DNA of 64,000 bases from Paraburkholderia phytofirmans OLGA172 (GCF_001634365.1 NZ_CP014579.1:2604001-2668000); one strand, 5' to 3'. Positions 9,055-18,751 are shown, numbered from the stretch's first letter. Notes: generated by a model not told the origin, from the letters alone. Translations and numbers: made by a program.

Positions 9055-9969
9055 ATGCCCCGCTCAATTCAATCGACTGCCGCGGCGCTCGATCCGCTCG
9101 CGGCCATCGCAAGGGCGCCGCGCTCGCGCGGACCGCTCGCCACCGCCGCGCTGCGCTTCGTGCGCAATCGCGCGGCGTTTTCCGGCTTTGTCATCTTGCT
9201 GCTGATCGTGATTGCCTGCGTGGCCGGTCCGTGGTTCCTGCCGAACAATCCGATCGATAGCGACTGGAGCGCAATCAGCCTCGCGCCAACGCTGCAAAAC
9301 ATGCACTGGTTCGGCACCGACGAGCTCGGCCGCGACCTGCTCGCGCGCACGCTGCAAGGCGGACGCGTGTCGCTGGAAGTGGGCCTGCTCGGCACGCTGG
9401 TGTCCGGGTTGATCGGCGTGGCGTATGGCGCCACCGCCGGCTATCTGGGCGGCCGTGCCGATGCGGTGATGATGCGCATCGTCGACATGATGTATGCGAT
9501 CCCCTACATGCTGATCGCGATTCTGATGATGACGATGTTCGGCCGCGCGTTCTATCTGGTCGTGCTGACGATTAGCGCGTTCTCGTGGCTCGACATGGCG
9601 CGCGTGGTGCGCGGCCAGACACTGTCGCTGCGCTCGCGCGAATTCATCGACGCCGCCCGGGCAATCGGCGTCCGTTCGCCGTCGATCATTGCGCGCCACA
9701 TCGTGCCGAATCTGCTCGGCGTGGTGGTGGTGTATGCCAGCGTGACGGTGCCCAACATCGTGCTGACCGAATCGGTGCTGTCGTTCCTTGGCCTCGGCGT
9801 GCAGGAACCCATGACGAGCTGGGGCGTGCTGATTCAGGACGGCGCGCAGAAGCTCGAGTCGATGCCCTGGCTGCTGCTGTGCCCGGCGGTGATGCTGTGC
9901 GTCACCTTGTATTGCGTGAATTTCGTCGGCGACGGTCTGCGCGACGCATTCGATCCGAAGGACCGCTGA
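9055..9969 (+). CDS. oppC: Oligopeptide ABC transporter permease OppC
   Basis: 304 residues with an N-terminal cytoplasmic segment, then six membrane helices. OppC hallmarks: FGTDELGRDLLARTLQGGRVSLEVG and the EAA loop REFIDAARAIGVRSPSIIARHIVPN. It forms the peptide channel with OppB. The stop is separated from the start of oppD by one base, so the operon is tightly coupled. Confidence 0.93.
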   Translation: MPRSIQSTAAALDPLAAIARAPRSRGPLATAALRFVRNRAAFSGFVILLLIVIACVAGPWFLPNNPIDSDWSAISLAPTLQNMHWFGTDELGRDLLARTLQGGRVSLEVGLLGTLVSGLIGVAYGATAGYLGGRADAVMMRIVDMMYAIPYMLIAILMMTMFGRAFYLVVLTISAFSWLDMARVVRGQTLSLRSREFIDAARAIGVRSPSIIARHIVPNLLGVVVVYASVTVPNIVLTESVLSFLGLGVQEPMTSWGVLIQDGAQKLESMPWLLLCPAVMLCVTLYCVNFVGDGLRDAFDPKDR

Positions 9970-9970
9970 T

Positions 9971-10966
9971 ATGCCGCTACTCGAAGTCAAAGACCTGAGC
10001 GTGCGCTTCACGCGCCGCGAGGGCGCACCCGTCGACGCGGTGCAGCGCGTATCGTTTTCGCTCGAAGCGGGCCGCACGCTCGGCATCGTCGGCGAATCGG
10101 GCTCGGGCAAGAGCCAGACGGTGATGGCGCTGCTCGGCCTGCTGGCCGGCAACGGCAAGGTGTCGGGCGCTGCGACCTATCGCGGCGAAAACCTGCTGAC
10201 GATGAACGAAGCCGCGTTGAACAGGATCCGCGGCGACCGCATCGGCATGATCTTTCAGGACCCGATGACCTCGCTCAACCCGTTCCTGACGATCGAACGG
10301 CAGATGACCGAGACGCTGCAACTGCATCGCAAGATGTCGCGCCGCGAAGCACGCCGCCGCGCCATCGAAACGCTCGAAACCGTGCGCATTCCCGATGCCG
10401 CACGGCGCATCAACATGTATCCGCACGAGTTTTCCGGCGGCATGCGGCAACGCGTGATGATCGCCATGGCCCTGCTCTCCGAGCCGGAAATCCTGATCGC
10501 CGACGAGCCGACCACCGCGCTCGACGTGACCGTGCAGGCGCAGATCATCGAGTTGCTGCGCGAACTGAATCGCGAACGCGGCACCGCGATCATTCTGATC
10601 ACGCACGACATGGGCGTCGTGGCCGGCTTGTGCGACGACGTGATGGTGATGTACGCCGGCCAGACCGTCGAGCAGGCGAGCGCCGCCACGCTGTTCGCCG
10701 CGCCGACGCATCCGTACACGATCGGTCTGCTGAACGCGCTGCCGCGCCTGACCGACGACGATGACCGTCCGCTGCAAACCATTCCCGGCAACCCGCCGTT
10801 GCCCGGCGAAATCGGCCAGGGTTGCGCATTCGCACCGCGCTGCACATATTGCAGCGATCGGTGCCGCGAGTCGCGGCCTGCGCTCACGGCGTCGCCGGCC
10901 GCTGCCGGCGCGTTGCGCGCTTGCCACCGGCCGGTGCAGGAAATCATGGAGGTACAACACGTATGA
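9971..10966 (+). CDS. oppD: Oligopeptide ABC transporter ATP-binding protein OppD
   Basis: 331 residues. Walker A GESGSGKSQT (about 37-46), signature FSGGMRQRV, Walker B ILIADEPTTALD and the switch histidine in LITHDMG are intact. The C-terminal oligopeptide-transporter extension contains CAFAPRCTYCSDRC, the cysteine cluster that in this subfamily can hold an iron-sulfur cluster. Overlaps oppF by four bases (ATGA). Cytoplasmic ATPase, partner of OppF. Confidence 0.93.
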   Translation: MPLLEVKDLSVRFTRREGAPVDAVQRVSFSLEAGRTLGIVGESGSGKSQTVMALLGLLAGNGKVSGAATYRGENLLTMNEAALNRIRGDRIGMIFQDPMTSLNPFLTIERQMTETLQLHRKMSRREARRRAIETLETVRIPDAARRINMYPHEFSGGMRQRVMIAMALLSEPEILIADEPTTALDVTVQAQIIELLRELNRERGTAIILITHDMGVVAGLCDDVMVMYAGQTVEQASAATLFAAPTHPYTIGLLNALPRLTDDDDRPLQTIPGNPPLPGEIGQGCAFAPRCTYCSDRCRESRPALTASPAAAGALRACHRPVQEIMEVQHV

Positions 10967-12051
10967 ATGCCGCTTCCATTGCAAGCCGAGGCCAGGGTCA
11001 AGGTCCGGCGACACTGTTGTCGGTCGACAATCTCAAGGTGCAATTCGGTGTGCCGCGCGGTGGTTTTCCGTGGTCCGGCAAGGCCACGCTGCGCGCGGTG
11101 GACGGGGTGTCCTTCAGCGTGCGGCGCGGCGAAACCGTGGGCCTCGTCGGCGAATCGGGTTGTGGCAAATCCACGCTCGCACGCGCCATCATCGGCCTCG
11201 CGCCAGTGGCGAGCGGCAGCGTGCGCTGGCTCGACCAGGAAACCGTGCGGCCGGACGCGCGCCGCGATACCTCGCGCTTGCGCCGCGACGTGCAGATGAT
11301 TTTCCAGGACCCGCTCGCCTCGCTCGATCCGCGCATGACGATCGAACAGATCGTCGCCGAACCCTTGCTCACGCATGGCCAGGACATCGCCCGCGCCGAC
11401 GTGCAACGGCGCGTTCTGACAATGCTCGAACGCGTCGGCCTCAACGCGCAGCATCTGCGCCGCTATCCGCATGAGTTTTCCGGCGGCCAGTGTCAGCGCG
11501 TCGGGATTGCACGCGCGTTGATCGGCGAACCGCAACTCGTGATCTGCGACGAGCCTGTGTCGGCGCTCGACGTCTCGATCCAGGCGCAAATCGTCAACCT
11601 GTTGCGCGATCTGCAGCGCGAGTTGTCGCTGTCGCTGCTGTTCGTCGCGCACGACCTCGCGGTCGTCAAGGCGATCAGCCACCGCGTGCTGGTGATGTAT
11701 CTGGGTCGTGTGATGGAGTTCGGCGACAAGCGCGACGTGTATGGCACGCCGCGTCATCCGTACACCCGCGCGTTGCTGTCGGCGGTACCGGTGCCCGATC
11801 CGGCGGTTGAACGCGCACGCCGTCATCTGCTGTTGCGCGGCGAGATTGCGTCGCCGCTCAGCCCACCCTCCGGTTGCGCGTTTCGCACGCGCTGCCCGGA
11901 TGCGATCGAGGCCTGCGCCAGCGAGATTCCGCAGCCAGTCACGCACGGTGCGAGCGCAACACGCGTCGCGTGCATTCGCGTGAATGGCGCCCCGCAGGAA
12001 GTTCTCCTGGGGGGCGCACCGAAGGAAGTCCCCTCGGGGGGCGCCCTGTAG
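10963..12051 (+). CDS. oppF: Oligopeptide ABC transporter ATP-binding protein OppF with repeat-encoded tail
   Basis: 362 residues from the ATG at 10963, which overlaps the oppD stop. Walker [15 protein letters not shown], signature FSGGQCQRV and Walker [13 protein letters not shown] are intact, as is the C-terminal cysteine cluster ([14 protein letters not shown]). The normal end of the family is near RVACIR; the last 21 or so residues are instead encoded by the dispersed repeat and read as APQEVLLGG and APKEVPSGG modules. The reading frame stays open because the repeat period is 27 bases. The tail is unlikely to be functional for ATP hydrolysis, and whether it harms OppF cannot be told. Confidence 0.92.
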   Translation: MNAASIASRGQGQGPATLLSVDNLKVQFGVPRGGFPWSGKATLRAVDGVSFSVRRGETVGLVGESGCGKSTLARAIIGLAPVASGSVRWLDQETVRPDARRDTSRLRRDVQMIFQDPLASLDPRMTIEQIVAEPLLTHGQDIARADVQRRVLTMLERVGLNAQHLRRYPHEFSGGQCQRVGIARALIGEPQLVICDEPVSALDVSIQAQIVNLLRDLQRELSLSLLFVAHDLAVVKAISHRVLVMYLGRVMEFGDKRDVYGTPRHPYTRALLSAVPVPDPAVERARRHLLLRGEIASPLSPPSGCAFRTRCPDAIEACASEIPQPVTHGASATRVACIRVNGAPQEVLLGGAPKEVPSGGAL

Positions 12052-12067
12052 GAAGTCCCCTTGGGGC
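11990..12067 (+). repeat. Dispersed 24-bp repeat, locus 2 (three units, inside and past the oppF 3' end)
   Basis: Units start at 11990, 12017 and 12044, an exact 27-base period, so each adds nine codons. Their sequences vary at a few positions (GCAGG, GAAGG, GTAGG; TTGGGG, TCGGGGG). The oppF stop lies in the third unit. Confidence 0.85.
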
Positions 12068-12138
12068 AACGCTAAAGAAACCAGTCTGGAAATTTAAAAC
12101 CGAATTCCCCGGCGCGGCGGGTCGTCGCGCCGTTGGAT

Positions 12139-12169
12139 TCGTTCGTCCCGCCATCAGCGGGACGAACGA
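12139..12169. repeat. 13-bp perfect hairpin between oppF and the porin gene
   Basis: TCGTTCGTCCCGC and GCGGGACGAACGA flank a CATCA loop. There is no T tract, so it is either an imperfect terminator or a transcript-stability or attenuation element that separates oppF from the co-directional porin gene. Confidence 0.7.
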
Positions 12170-12228
12170 TAAGCGTGGACTGGCTAACCGCCAGCCAAAG
12201 ATTCACCAAAATAACAGAGACGTACGCC

Positions 12229-13818
12229 ATGAAAGATAGCCGAACAAAAAAGCGGTCAAAAAAATCTAGCGCAGCCACCTTCTTTTACTGCGCCTTCACG
12301 CTGCCCGCGCTGACCATCGGCGCGAGCGCCTACGCCGATGACGCCGTATTGGAGCCCACCTCCGATGCGACGAAAACTCAAACACTCGCGCAAACGTTTC
12401 CCTCTCCTACGCAACGGTCGCAAGCAACGCCCGCGTCGCAAGATTCGCAATCCAATCCATCCGGCAAGCGCAGAGCGGACCAGGGCGGCCAGGTGCGCAA
12501 CGATCAACCCGACACCACCAACGCCGTCGTCAACGCGGAGGCCGACCAGACAGTCACGCCGCCCACGCCGCCATCGAGCCAGGCGGCGAGTAAGGGCTTT
12601 ATCGCCGATAGCCATCTCAACCTGCAGTTGCGCAACTACGCCGACTACTTCCAGGCGCCCACCGCGATCTATCGCCACGCGTGGGTTCAGGGCGCGCAAG
12701 CCAACTATGAATCCGGCTTCACGCAAGGCCCGGTAGGGTTTGGCGTTGACGCGTCACTGTTCGCCGCTCTCAAACTCGACGGCGGCAACGGCGCGGGCAA
12801 CATGGTGCACGTGGGCAAGGACGGCGGCGGCTCGCAACAGCTCGCGTGGGCCTATCCCGGCATGTATGACATCAAGGGGCGCATTTCGGAAACGGTCGTG
12901 AAGTACGGCCTGCAGTCCGTCACCAACCCCTTCCTCGAACCGCACGACAACCGCGCGTTGCCGCCGACTTTCCTCGGTGTGTCGATGGTCAGCAACGATC
13001 TGGTTCATACGACGCTGGAGGCCGGCAGTTTCACCAAAGTCGACGCACGCGGCCACACGAACCTGACCAATCTGACCACCTCGTACGGCGGCACGCGCAT
13101 CGACCGCCTGACCTACGTCGGCGGCACGTGGCACTACGCGAAGAACGGCGAAATGGCGCTGTATGTCGACCAGGCCGACGACGTCTGGCGTCAGTACTAC
13201 GGCTCGGTAGCGCAGTCGTTCGGCGACCCCACCACCATCAAGTGGAGCGGTCTCGCGAACATCTATTCGACGCACGACACCGGCGCATCGCGCCAGGGGC
13301 ATATCAACAACAACGCGTACAGCCTGTCGGTCTCCGCACAGCACGGCCCGCACGCACTGCTGCTCGGCTACCAGCAGGTGCTCGGCGACCAGTTCTTCGA
13401 CTACGTCAACGAGACCAACGGTATCTACCTGACCAACTCGATGGACGTCGACTACAACGCGCCGCATGAGCAGTCGCTGCAATTGCGCTACACGTTCGAC
13501 GGCAAATACGCCGGCGTGCCGGGGCTCAAGGCGATGTTCTGGGGCGAGTATGGGTGGGGGGCGGATGCGTCGGCCGGCGCCGCGGATAATGCTTCGGCGT
13601 CGGCGCCGCTGCACGATCTGTACTGGAAGAACGGCGAACCGGTGCACGGGCACCATCACGAGTTCGGTTTCATTCCGAGCTATACGCTGCAAAGCGGGCG
13701 TTTCAAGGACACGAAGGTCACGTTCATCGCGATGTGGCACAACGCCTCGCGCTATTACTCCGACGGCAACAATATGGAGTACCGGCTGGTGGTGAATGTG
13801 CCGGTGAAGGTGTTCTGA
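12229..13818 (+). CDS. OprD-family outer membrane porin
   Basis: 529 residues from the ATG at 12229. A long, basic N-terminus precedes the hydrophobic signal segment (FFYCAFTLPALTIGASAYADD). A low-complexity linker rich in T, Q, P and S covers about 40-150. The OprD barrel follows: SHLNLQLRNYADYF, WVQGAQANYESGFTQGPVGFGVD and the C-terminal strand NMEYRLVVNVPVKVF ending in phenylalanine as outer-membrane barrels do. OprD-like porins pass amino acids, small peptides or aromatic acids. Its place after oppABCDF suggests peptide entry. The extended linker is unusual for the family. Confidence 0.87.
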   Translation: MKDSRTKKRSKKSSAATFFYCAFTLPALTIGASAYADDAVLEPTSDATKTQTLAQTFPSPTQRSQATPASQDSQSNPSGKRRADQGGQVRNDQPDTTNAVVNAEADQTVTPPTPPSSQAASKGFIADSHLNLQLRNYADYFQAPTAIYRHAWVQGAQANYESGFTQGPVGFGVDASLFAALKLDGGNGAGNMVHVGKDGGGSQQLAWAYPGMYDIKGRISETVVKYGLQSVTNPFLEPHDNRALPPTFLGVSMVSNDLVHTTLEAGSFTKVDARGHTNLTNLTTSYGGTRIDRLTYVGGTWHYAKNGEMALYVDQADDVWRQYYGSVAQSFGDPTTIKWSGLANIYSTHDTGASRQGHINNNAYSLSVSAQHGPHALLLGYQQVLGDQFFDYVNETNGIYLTNSMDVDYNAPHEQSLQLRYTFDGKYAGVPGLKAMFWGEYGWGADASAGAADNASASAPLHDLYWKNGEPVHGHHHEFGFIPSYTLQSGRFKDTKVTFIAMWHNASRYYSDGNNMEYRLVVNVPVKVF

Positions 13819-13871
13819 GCCGCGGGGTTCCAGGTCCTGTGCGTAAGCGCATTGAAACCGTTCTCTTTCTT

Positions 13872-13900
13872 GTGCAGGTGTGGCGGGGGCACACCTGCAC
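13872..13900 (+). terminator. Possible terminator hairpin after the porin gene
   Basis: GTGCAGGTGTG pairs perfectly with CACACCTGCAC around a seven-base loop, 53 bases past the stop. No T tract follows, so termination is uncertain. Confidence 0.45.
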
Positions 13901-14004
13901 GCGCCGGATGACGAGCTTCCTTTACGTCCTGAAGACAGATGGCGTCGTCAGCGCAGTTCGACCATACAGCCGAAGCGAATTTTAAGCCTCACTGCCGTGT
14001 TTAG

Positions 14005-14304
14005 TCAGAAAATCACCGAAATCGCCACGCTCAGCCAGATTGACACGACGCCGACAAGAAACATGTGCCGCGCAATACGGATGCGGGCGTCACTGGTTTC
14101 CGGCTCGACCGGGCTCGTCGCCATCCACGGCACGAGCCCGAGGCAGCCGAAGCCAATCATCGAAAACACGAAGACAAAGACGTCGGAGACTCGCCATTTC
14201 GCCTGATCGTGCAGGCCCCAGTAGCCGAGAAAGACGATGCCAATCGAGAAGATCGTCGCCGAGGCGGCACTGAGCGCGGGTACGGATCCGATTGGACTCG
14301 GCAT
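14005..14304 (-). CDS. Small hypothetical integral membrane protein
   Basis: 99 residues, not assigned to a known family. Three likely membrane helices: about 13-32 (ASATIFSIGIVFLGYWGL), 42-62 (VFVFVFSMIGFGCLGLVPWMA) and 78-98 (RHMFLVGVVSIWLSVAISVIF). The loop between helices two and three is charged (EPETSDARIR). Upstream GGAGG (rev. of cctcc at about 14310) lies close to the start. It is alone between the porin gene (convergent) and panE (same strand), so it may share a transcript with panE. Confidence 0.7.
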   Translation of the reverse strand: MPSPIGSVPALSAASATIFSIGIVFLGYWGLHDQAKWRVSDVFVFVFSMIGFGCLGLVPWMATSPVEPETSDARIRIARHMFLVGVVSIWLSVAISVIF

Positions 14305-14363
14305 GCTTCACCTCCGAAACGTTAGGCTGCTGTGGCCGTCCCCATCGCCCGCGTTCAGGTCAT

Positions 14364-15299
14364 TCAGGACGTACGGGCCTGCCTCGTTTCATACGTCTTC
14401 AGATGACTATAGGCAATCCGCAGCAGCGACAAGCCGTGCTCGCCCTTTTGCGCATCGCCGCCGCGCGAGATCAGATCGCCGAGGATGTGATCCGCCTCGG
14501 TATGCGAGTGGCTTTCCACGTCGCGCAACATCGAAGCCGTCAGCGGCGACGGTGTAAAGAGCGTTTGGGTAGCGCGAGCGTCGAAGTCCAGGTCCATCGA
14601 GAAGCCGTTGTGCTCCGCGACGCCACGGCACTCGCCGAGCAGGTTTTCGATGATACGCTTGCCATCCGGCGCAGCCAGAATATCGCCAACCGAACCGCGC
14701 ATCAGGCACGTACTGGCCGCCAGCGTGGCCAGGAACACCCACTTTTCCCACATGCGCAGCAGGATGTTGTCGCTGACCACGGTATCGAAATTCGCGCCGG
14801 CCATCGCGTCCGCAATCGCCTCTACACGCTCGGACGTGCCGCCTTCCAGTTCACCGAAAGTAATCGCGTGAATGTCGTTCAGATGCATGATCTGCTGCTC
14901 GGGGCTGAGCGTCGCTGCAATGACGCATTGACCGCCCAGTACGCGTGACGCACCGAACTTTTCCTTGAGCACGTCGAGATGGCGCATGCCATTGAGCATC
15001 GGCAGAATCAGCGTCGATTCGCCGACCAGCGGTGCAAACGAATCGATCGCATCGTCGAGACTGTAGGCTTTGCAACTGAGCAGCACCAGATCGAACGGCT
15101 CCGCGCCAACACCGGCGAGTATCGTCTTGACGTCGTGCAACGTGAGATTGCCGCGCACGCTGTTGATGACGAGACCGTCACGCGCGAGTTTTTCCGCGCG
15201 GCCTGGGCGCACGAGAAAGGTCACGTCCTGGCCCGCCGCTGCAAGACGTCCACCGAAGTAGCCGCCCACGGCACCCGCCCCTACGACTAGAATTCGCAT
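14364..15299 (-). CDS. panE: 2-dehydropantoate 2-reductase (ketopantoate reductase family)
   Basis: 311 residues, standard for PanE/ApbA. N-terminal Rossmann motif GAGAVGGYFGGRLAAAG (7-23) binds NADPH. The catalytic-region lysine lies in SCKAYSLDDAI (about 76) and the second catalytic lysine and helix bundle are in the C-terminal half (RMWEKWVFLATLA). It reduces ketopantoate to pantoate for coenzyme A synthesis, in the cytoplasm. Burkholderia genomes carry several paralogues of this family, some acting on other 2-oxo acids, so the substrate is likely but not certain. Confidence 0.83.
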   Translation of the reverse strand: MRILVVGAGAVGGYFGGRLAAAGQDVTFLVRPGRAEKLARDGLVINSVRGNLTLHDVKTILAGVGAEPFDLVLLSCKAYSLDDAIDSFAPLVGESTLILPMLNGMRHLDVLKEKFGASRVLGGQCVIAATLSPEQQIMHLNDIHAITFGELEGGTSERVEAIADAMAGANFDTVVSDNILLRMWEKWVFLATLAASTCLMRGSVGDILAAPDGKRIIENLLGECRGVAEHNGFSMDLDFDARATQTLFTPSPLTASMLRDVESHSHTEADHILGDLISRGGDAQKGEHGLSLLRIAYSHLKTYETRQARTS

Positions 15300-15557
15300 C
15301 TTTTGCCTCTTGATAAATTTGGGTCACACGCGCCGGGTCGAGAAGCAAAAGGCTTCGAGGACTGCGTACGCAGCACGCTTGCAGAAATGTAGCAAAGATT
15401 GACGATGTGCATCGGCCATACCTGTCGGGCCGGTTTGCTGCGACGCACCGTGGCCGCGTTATTTCCGTATTGTTCTTATGTCAGATCAATTGGCGCGCCA
15501 CCAGCCGTCCTGCATCGTCCACACCGGGGGCGGTGTCGGAGATAACCTTGTGCTTGC

Positions 15558-15947
15558 TCACAAATAGAACGCGTCCGGCAATTGTTCACGCGCGGTGGTG
15601 TCGCGGGTGGCGCCCTGCAGATTGCCGAGCCGGATCGGCAATTCAGGACCGCCCAGTTCGATGATCACCTGGCGGCACGCGCCGCAGGGTGCGATCGGTC
15701 CATCCGTATCGCCGATCACGGCAAGCGCGGCGAACTGGTCGCGCTGATAGCCCGCGGCAATCGCGCTGAAAAACGCCGTACGTTCAGCGCAATTACACAG
15801 TCCGTACGAGGCGTTCTCCACGTTGCAGCCGTCGAACACGGTGCCGTCCCGGGTCAGCAGCGCGGCGCCGACCTTGAACTTCGAATACGGCGCATAGGCC
15901 TTTTCTCGCGCGGCCCTCGCACGTTCCAGCAGTTGTTCCATGTTCAT
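15558..15947 (-). CDS. cdd: Cytidine deaminase
   Basis: 129 residues from the ATG at 15947, preceded by GGGAGGATC; an earlier in-frame start at 15977 lacks a site. Zinc-dependent homotetrameric cytidine deaminase: the zinc-binding and catalytic motif C-A-E (LCNCAERTAFF) and the second zinc motif PCGACRQV are intact, and the substrate-binding FKVGAAL and NVENASYG segments are in place. Converts cytidine and deoxycytidine to uridine forms in pyrimidine salvage. No other pyrimidine genes adjoin it; the thiolase gene lies downstream on the same strand is not the case - it lies upstream at 16078-17262, 130 bases away. Confidence 0.92.
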   Translation of the reverse strand: MNMEQLLERARAAREKAYAPYSKFKVGAALLTRDGTVFDGCNVENASYGLCNCAERTAFFSAIAAGYQRDQFAALAVIGDTDGPIAPCGACRQVIIELGGPELPIRLGNLQGATRDTTAREQLPDAFYL

Positions 15948-16077
15948 GCAACGATCCTCCCTTCGACAGGATAGCAAGGGTACACGGATCGAGTGCCTGC
16001 AGGCCGGCCGCGCTCACATCAGAATGGCAGCAGCGCGCTGCGATGCCCGGCACCGCAACGCGCCACAGCAGCCGATC

Positions 16078-17262
16078 TCAGATCACTTCCAGCGCCAGCG
16101 CGATCCCCTGCCCACCGCCGATACACAACGTGACGACGCCGCGCTTCAGGCCGTCGCGGCGCATCGAATGCAGCAGGCGCGTCGTCAATACCGCACCGGT
16201 TGCGCCGATCGGATGACCGTGCGCGATCGCACCGCCTTGCACGTTGATCAGTTCTTCCGCGATGCCGAGTTTGCGCGCCACCGCGAGCGGCACGGCGGCG
16301 AAGGCTTCATTGATCTCGAAGCGTTCGACGTCCTCGAGTTGCCAACCTGCGCGGGCCAAGGCCATTTGCACAGCCGGCACCGGACCGAGACCGAACATGC
16401 CCGGCTCCACGGCCGCGACGCCATACGCCACCAGCCGCGCGAATGGCTCGATGCCGCGCGCCTCGGCGAACCCGCGTTCAGCGACCAGCATGGCGGCGGC
16501 TCCGCTGTTCAAGCCCGGCGCGTTGCCTGCGGTAATCGTGCCGTCCGGACGGAATGCCGGACGCAGTCTGGCGAGCGTTTCGACGGTGGTATCCGGGCGC
16601 GGCTGTTCATCGCTCGTAAAATGCTGCGGACCTTTGCGCCCCTGGACTTCGACCGCGGCCAGTTCAGCGTTGAAATCGCCGCGCGCCTGCGCTTCGGCAA
16701 ACCGCTGTTGCGAACGCGCGGCCCAACGGTCCTGCGTTTCGCGCGTGAGGTCGAACTGCGTGACGAGGTCTTCGGTGTGCCAGCCGGAATGCTCGCCGGA
16801 AAACGCGTCGTTCAGGCCGTCGCGCAGCAGGCTGTCATGGATTTGCGCGTTGCCCATGCGGTAGCCCCAGCGGCCGCCGTCGAGCAGATACGGCGCGCGG
16901 TCCATGTTTTCCATGCCGCCGGCCACGGCTGCATCGCCGAGGCCAAGCCAGATTTCCTGGGCCGCGGACGCAATCGCCTGCGCGCCCGAACCGCACACCC
17001 GATTGACCGTCAATGCTGGCACGGCTACCGGCACGCCGCCGCCAATCGATGCCTGGCGCGCCGGATTCATCCTGTTGCCGGCCTGAATCACGTTGCCCAT
17101 CACCACCGAGGCCAACGCGGCCGGATCGAGGCCGCTGCGCCGCAACGTCTCACGCACCGCGACCGCGCCGAGTTCCGTTGCGGGCACCTCTTTCAGCGAT
17201 CCGCCGAATGCGCCGATCGGCGTTCTCACCGGATTGCAAATCACCACTTCTCGCTTACTCAT
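16078..17262 (-). CDS. Acetyl-CoA C-acyltransferase (thiolase)
   Basis: 394 residues, standard thiolase length. The acyl-accepting cysteine is C90 in VNRVCGSGAQAI. The second active-site block GHPIGATGAVLTTRLL and the terminal CIGGGQGIALALE with the catalytic cysteine are intact. Catalyses condensation or cleavage of acetyl-CoA with acyl-CoA. It could serve PHA precursor supply, fatty acid or aromatic degradation; a single unlinked copy does not tell which. AtoB- and PhaA-type enzymes share all these motifs. Confidence 0.9.
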   Translation of the reverse strand: MSKREVVICNPVRTPIGAFGGSLKEVPATELGAVAVRETLRRSGLDPAALASVVMGNVIQAGNRMNPARQASIGGGVPVAVPALTVNRVCGSGAQAIASAAQEIWLGLGDAAVAGGMENMDRAPYLLDGGRWGYRMGNAQIHDSLLRDGLNDAFSGEHSGWHTEDLVTQFDLTRETQDRWAARSQQRFAEAQARGDFNAELAAVEVQGRKGPQHFTSDEQPRPDTTVETLARLRPAFRPDGTITAGNAPGLNSGAAAMLVAERGFAEARGIEPFARLVAYGVAAVEPGMFGLGPVPAVQMALARAGWQLEDVERFEINEAFAAVPLAVARKLGIAEELINVQGGAIAHGHPIGATGAVLTTRLLHSMRRDGLKRGVVTLCIGGGQGIALALEVI

Positions 17263-17310
17263 CGTTCATCTCCAGTTGGACTACTACTTTCGTCGCCACA
17301 TCCACTCGCA

Positions 17311-18741
17311 TCAATTCGCCGATGCCGCCGTGATCGTGGCGGGGACATCCCACCCACCGCCCAGCGAGCGGTACAACGCCACCGCCGCGAGCGCATGCTC
17401 GCGTTTGGCCTGATTCAACGATTCCGCATCGCGCAGATACGCCTCCTGCGCGGCGAGCACATCAAGGAAATCCGTCGCGCCGCCCTTGTAGAGCTCGCTC
17501 GACAGATGCAGCGCATGGTCCGATGCATCGAGCGCACCGCCCAGGCGTTGCACCTGCACCGCGCCATTCACCAGGTCGCTACGGTTATCCTCGATTTCCT
17601 TGAGCGCCTGCAGCATGGCTTGCTGCAGGCCGAGTTGCGATTCGCGCATCCGGCTCTCGCTCGCGTCGATGTTCGCGGTGATCCGGCCGGCGTTGAAGAT
17701 CGGACTCGTCGCGTTCAATGCCGCGCTGAAGAGGTTATCCGTCAGCGTCGGCAAGCCAAGGTAGGACGAGGCCAGCAGGCCGTCGGCGAGATTGAGCCTG
17801 AACTGCGGATAGCGCTGCGCTTTTGACACCCCCACTTCCGCCGCGCGCTGTTCGACCGTGGCGTAGGCATTGCGCACGTCGGGCCGCTGCAACAGTGCCT
17901 CGGACGGCAGCGTCTGCGGCACGCTTTGCGCAGGCACCGGGATGTCGCGTGCATTGGCCAGCAGCAAGCCGTCGACGCTCTCCGGCGTGCGCCCCGAATA
18001 CACCGCGATCAGACTCAGTTGATGCTGCACGGCCGACTGCACGCGTGGGATCTGCGCCTGCAAGTCCTCTAGCTGGTTCTGTGCCCGTGCGACGTCGAGT
18101 TGCGTCGACAGTCCGTAATGCAAGCGCTCCTGCGTGAGTTTCAAAGCGCGGGCGCGGATCTGTTCGTTGTCGCTGAGAATCTGCAATTGCGATTGCGCCC
18201 AGCGCAGGTCGATATATGCCGCCGCTGTGTTCGCCGCGAGTGCGAGGCGCAGCTGGTTCAAGGCCGCCTGCCGACCCGACACTTGCGCCTGTGCTGCGAG
18301 AACAGCAAGACGTTCGCCGCCGAAGACATCCGGCATCCAGCTAGCCGTCAGGCCAACACCGGCCTGACGCACATAGCCGAGCGGCGGCGGCGTGTTCTGG
18401 CGAGAGTCGGAAGCGGTCGCGCTGGCGTTCAACTCCGGCAGCAATGCCGCGCGATTTTGCGTCGCGAGATCCTGCGCCTGCTTGACGCGCTCCACGGCGG
18501 CCTGCACGTCGAGATTGCCTGTCAGCACCGACTCCACCAGCCGATGCATGACAGGATCGCCGAATTGCGCCCACCATGTATCGGCGCTTACGCTGTCCTG
18601 AGGAGCATCGACATTCCACGCGGTCGGTGCGACGGCCTGCACCGTATGCTGCAGGTCCGCATGTGTTTCGGGTTGCACGGCGCATGCCGCGAGCGTCAGT
18701 AGCGCCGCGCTTGCGAGTACTTTGATAACGATTGGTTTCAC
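17311..18741 (-). CDS. Efflux system outer membrane lipoprotein, NodT/OprM family
   Basis: About 476 residues. Start chosen at the GTG (18741) because TGAGGAATTC lies just before it; upstream starts overlap the efflux pump gene. Lipoprotein signal: hydrophobic ASAALLTLAA then the lipobox cysteine in LAAC-AVQPE. Two outer-membrane-efflux repeats follow (helical hairpins WWAQFGDPVMHRLVESVL and ALNATSPIFNAGRITANI). It forms the trimeric exit duct for the MFS pump and membrane fusion protein encoded upstream in the same operon. Eleven bases separate it from the pump gene. Confidence 0.92.
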   Translation of the reverse strand: MKPIVIKVLASAALLTLAACAVQPETHADLQHTVQAVAPTAWNVDAPQDSVSADTWWAQFGDPVMHRLVESVLTGNLDVQAAVERVKQAQDLATQNRAALLPELNASATASDSRQNTPPPLGYVRQAGVGLTASWMPDVFGGERLAVLAAQAQVSGRQAALNQLRLALAANTAAAYIDLRWAQSQLQILSDNEQIRARALKLTQERLHYGLSTQLDVARAQNQLEDLQAQIPRVQSAVQHQLSLIAVYSGRTPESVDGLLLANARDIPVPAQSVPQTLPSEALLQRPDVRNAYATVEQRAAEVGVSKAQRYPQFRLNLADGLLASSYLGLPTLTDNLFSAALNATSPIFNAGRITANIDASESRMRESQLGLQQAMLQALKEIEDNRSDLVNGAVQVQRLGGALDASDHALHLSSELYKGGATDFLDVLAAQEAYLRDAESLNQAKREHALAAVALYRSLGGGWDVPATITAASAN

Positions 18742-18751
18742 GCTGAATTCC

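Noticed and set aside
15940..17826. 628-residue plus-strand frame across thiolase and NodT genes
   Set aside because: Antisense shadow of two well-supported genes.
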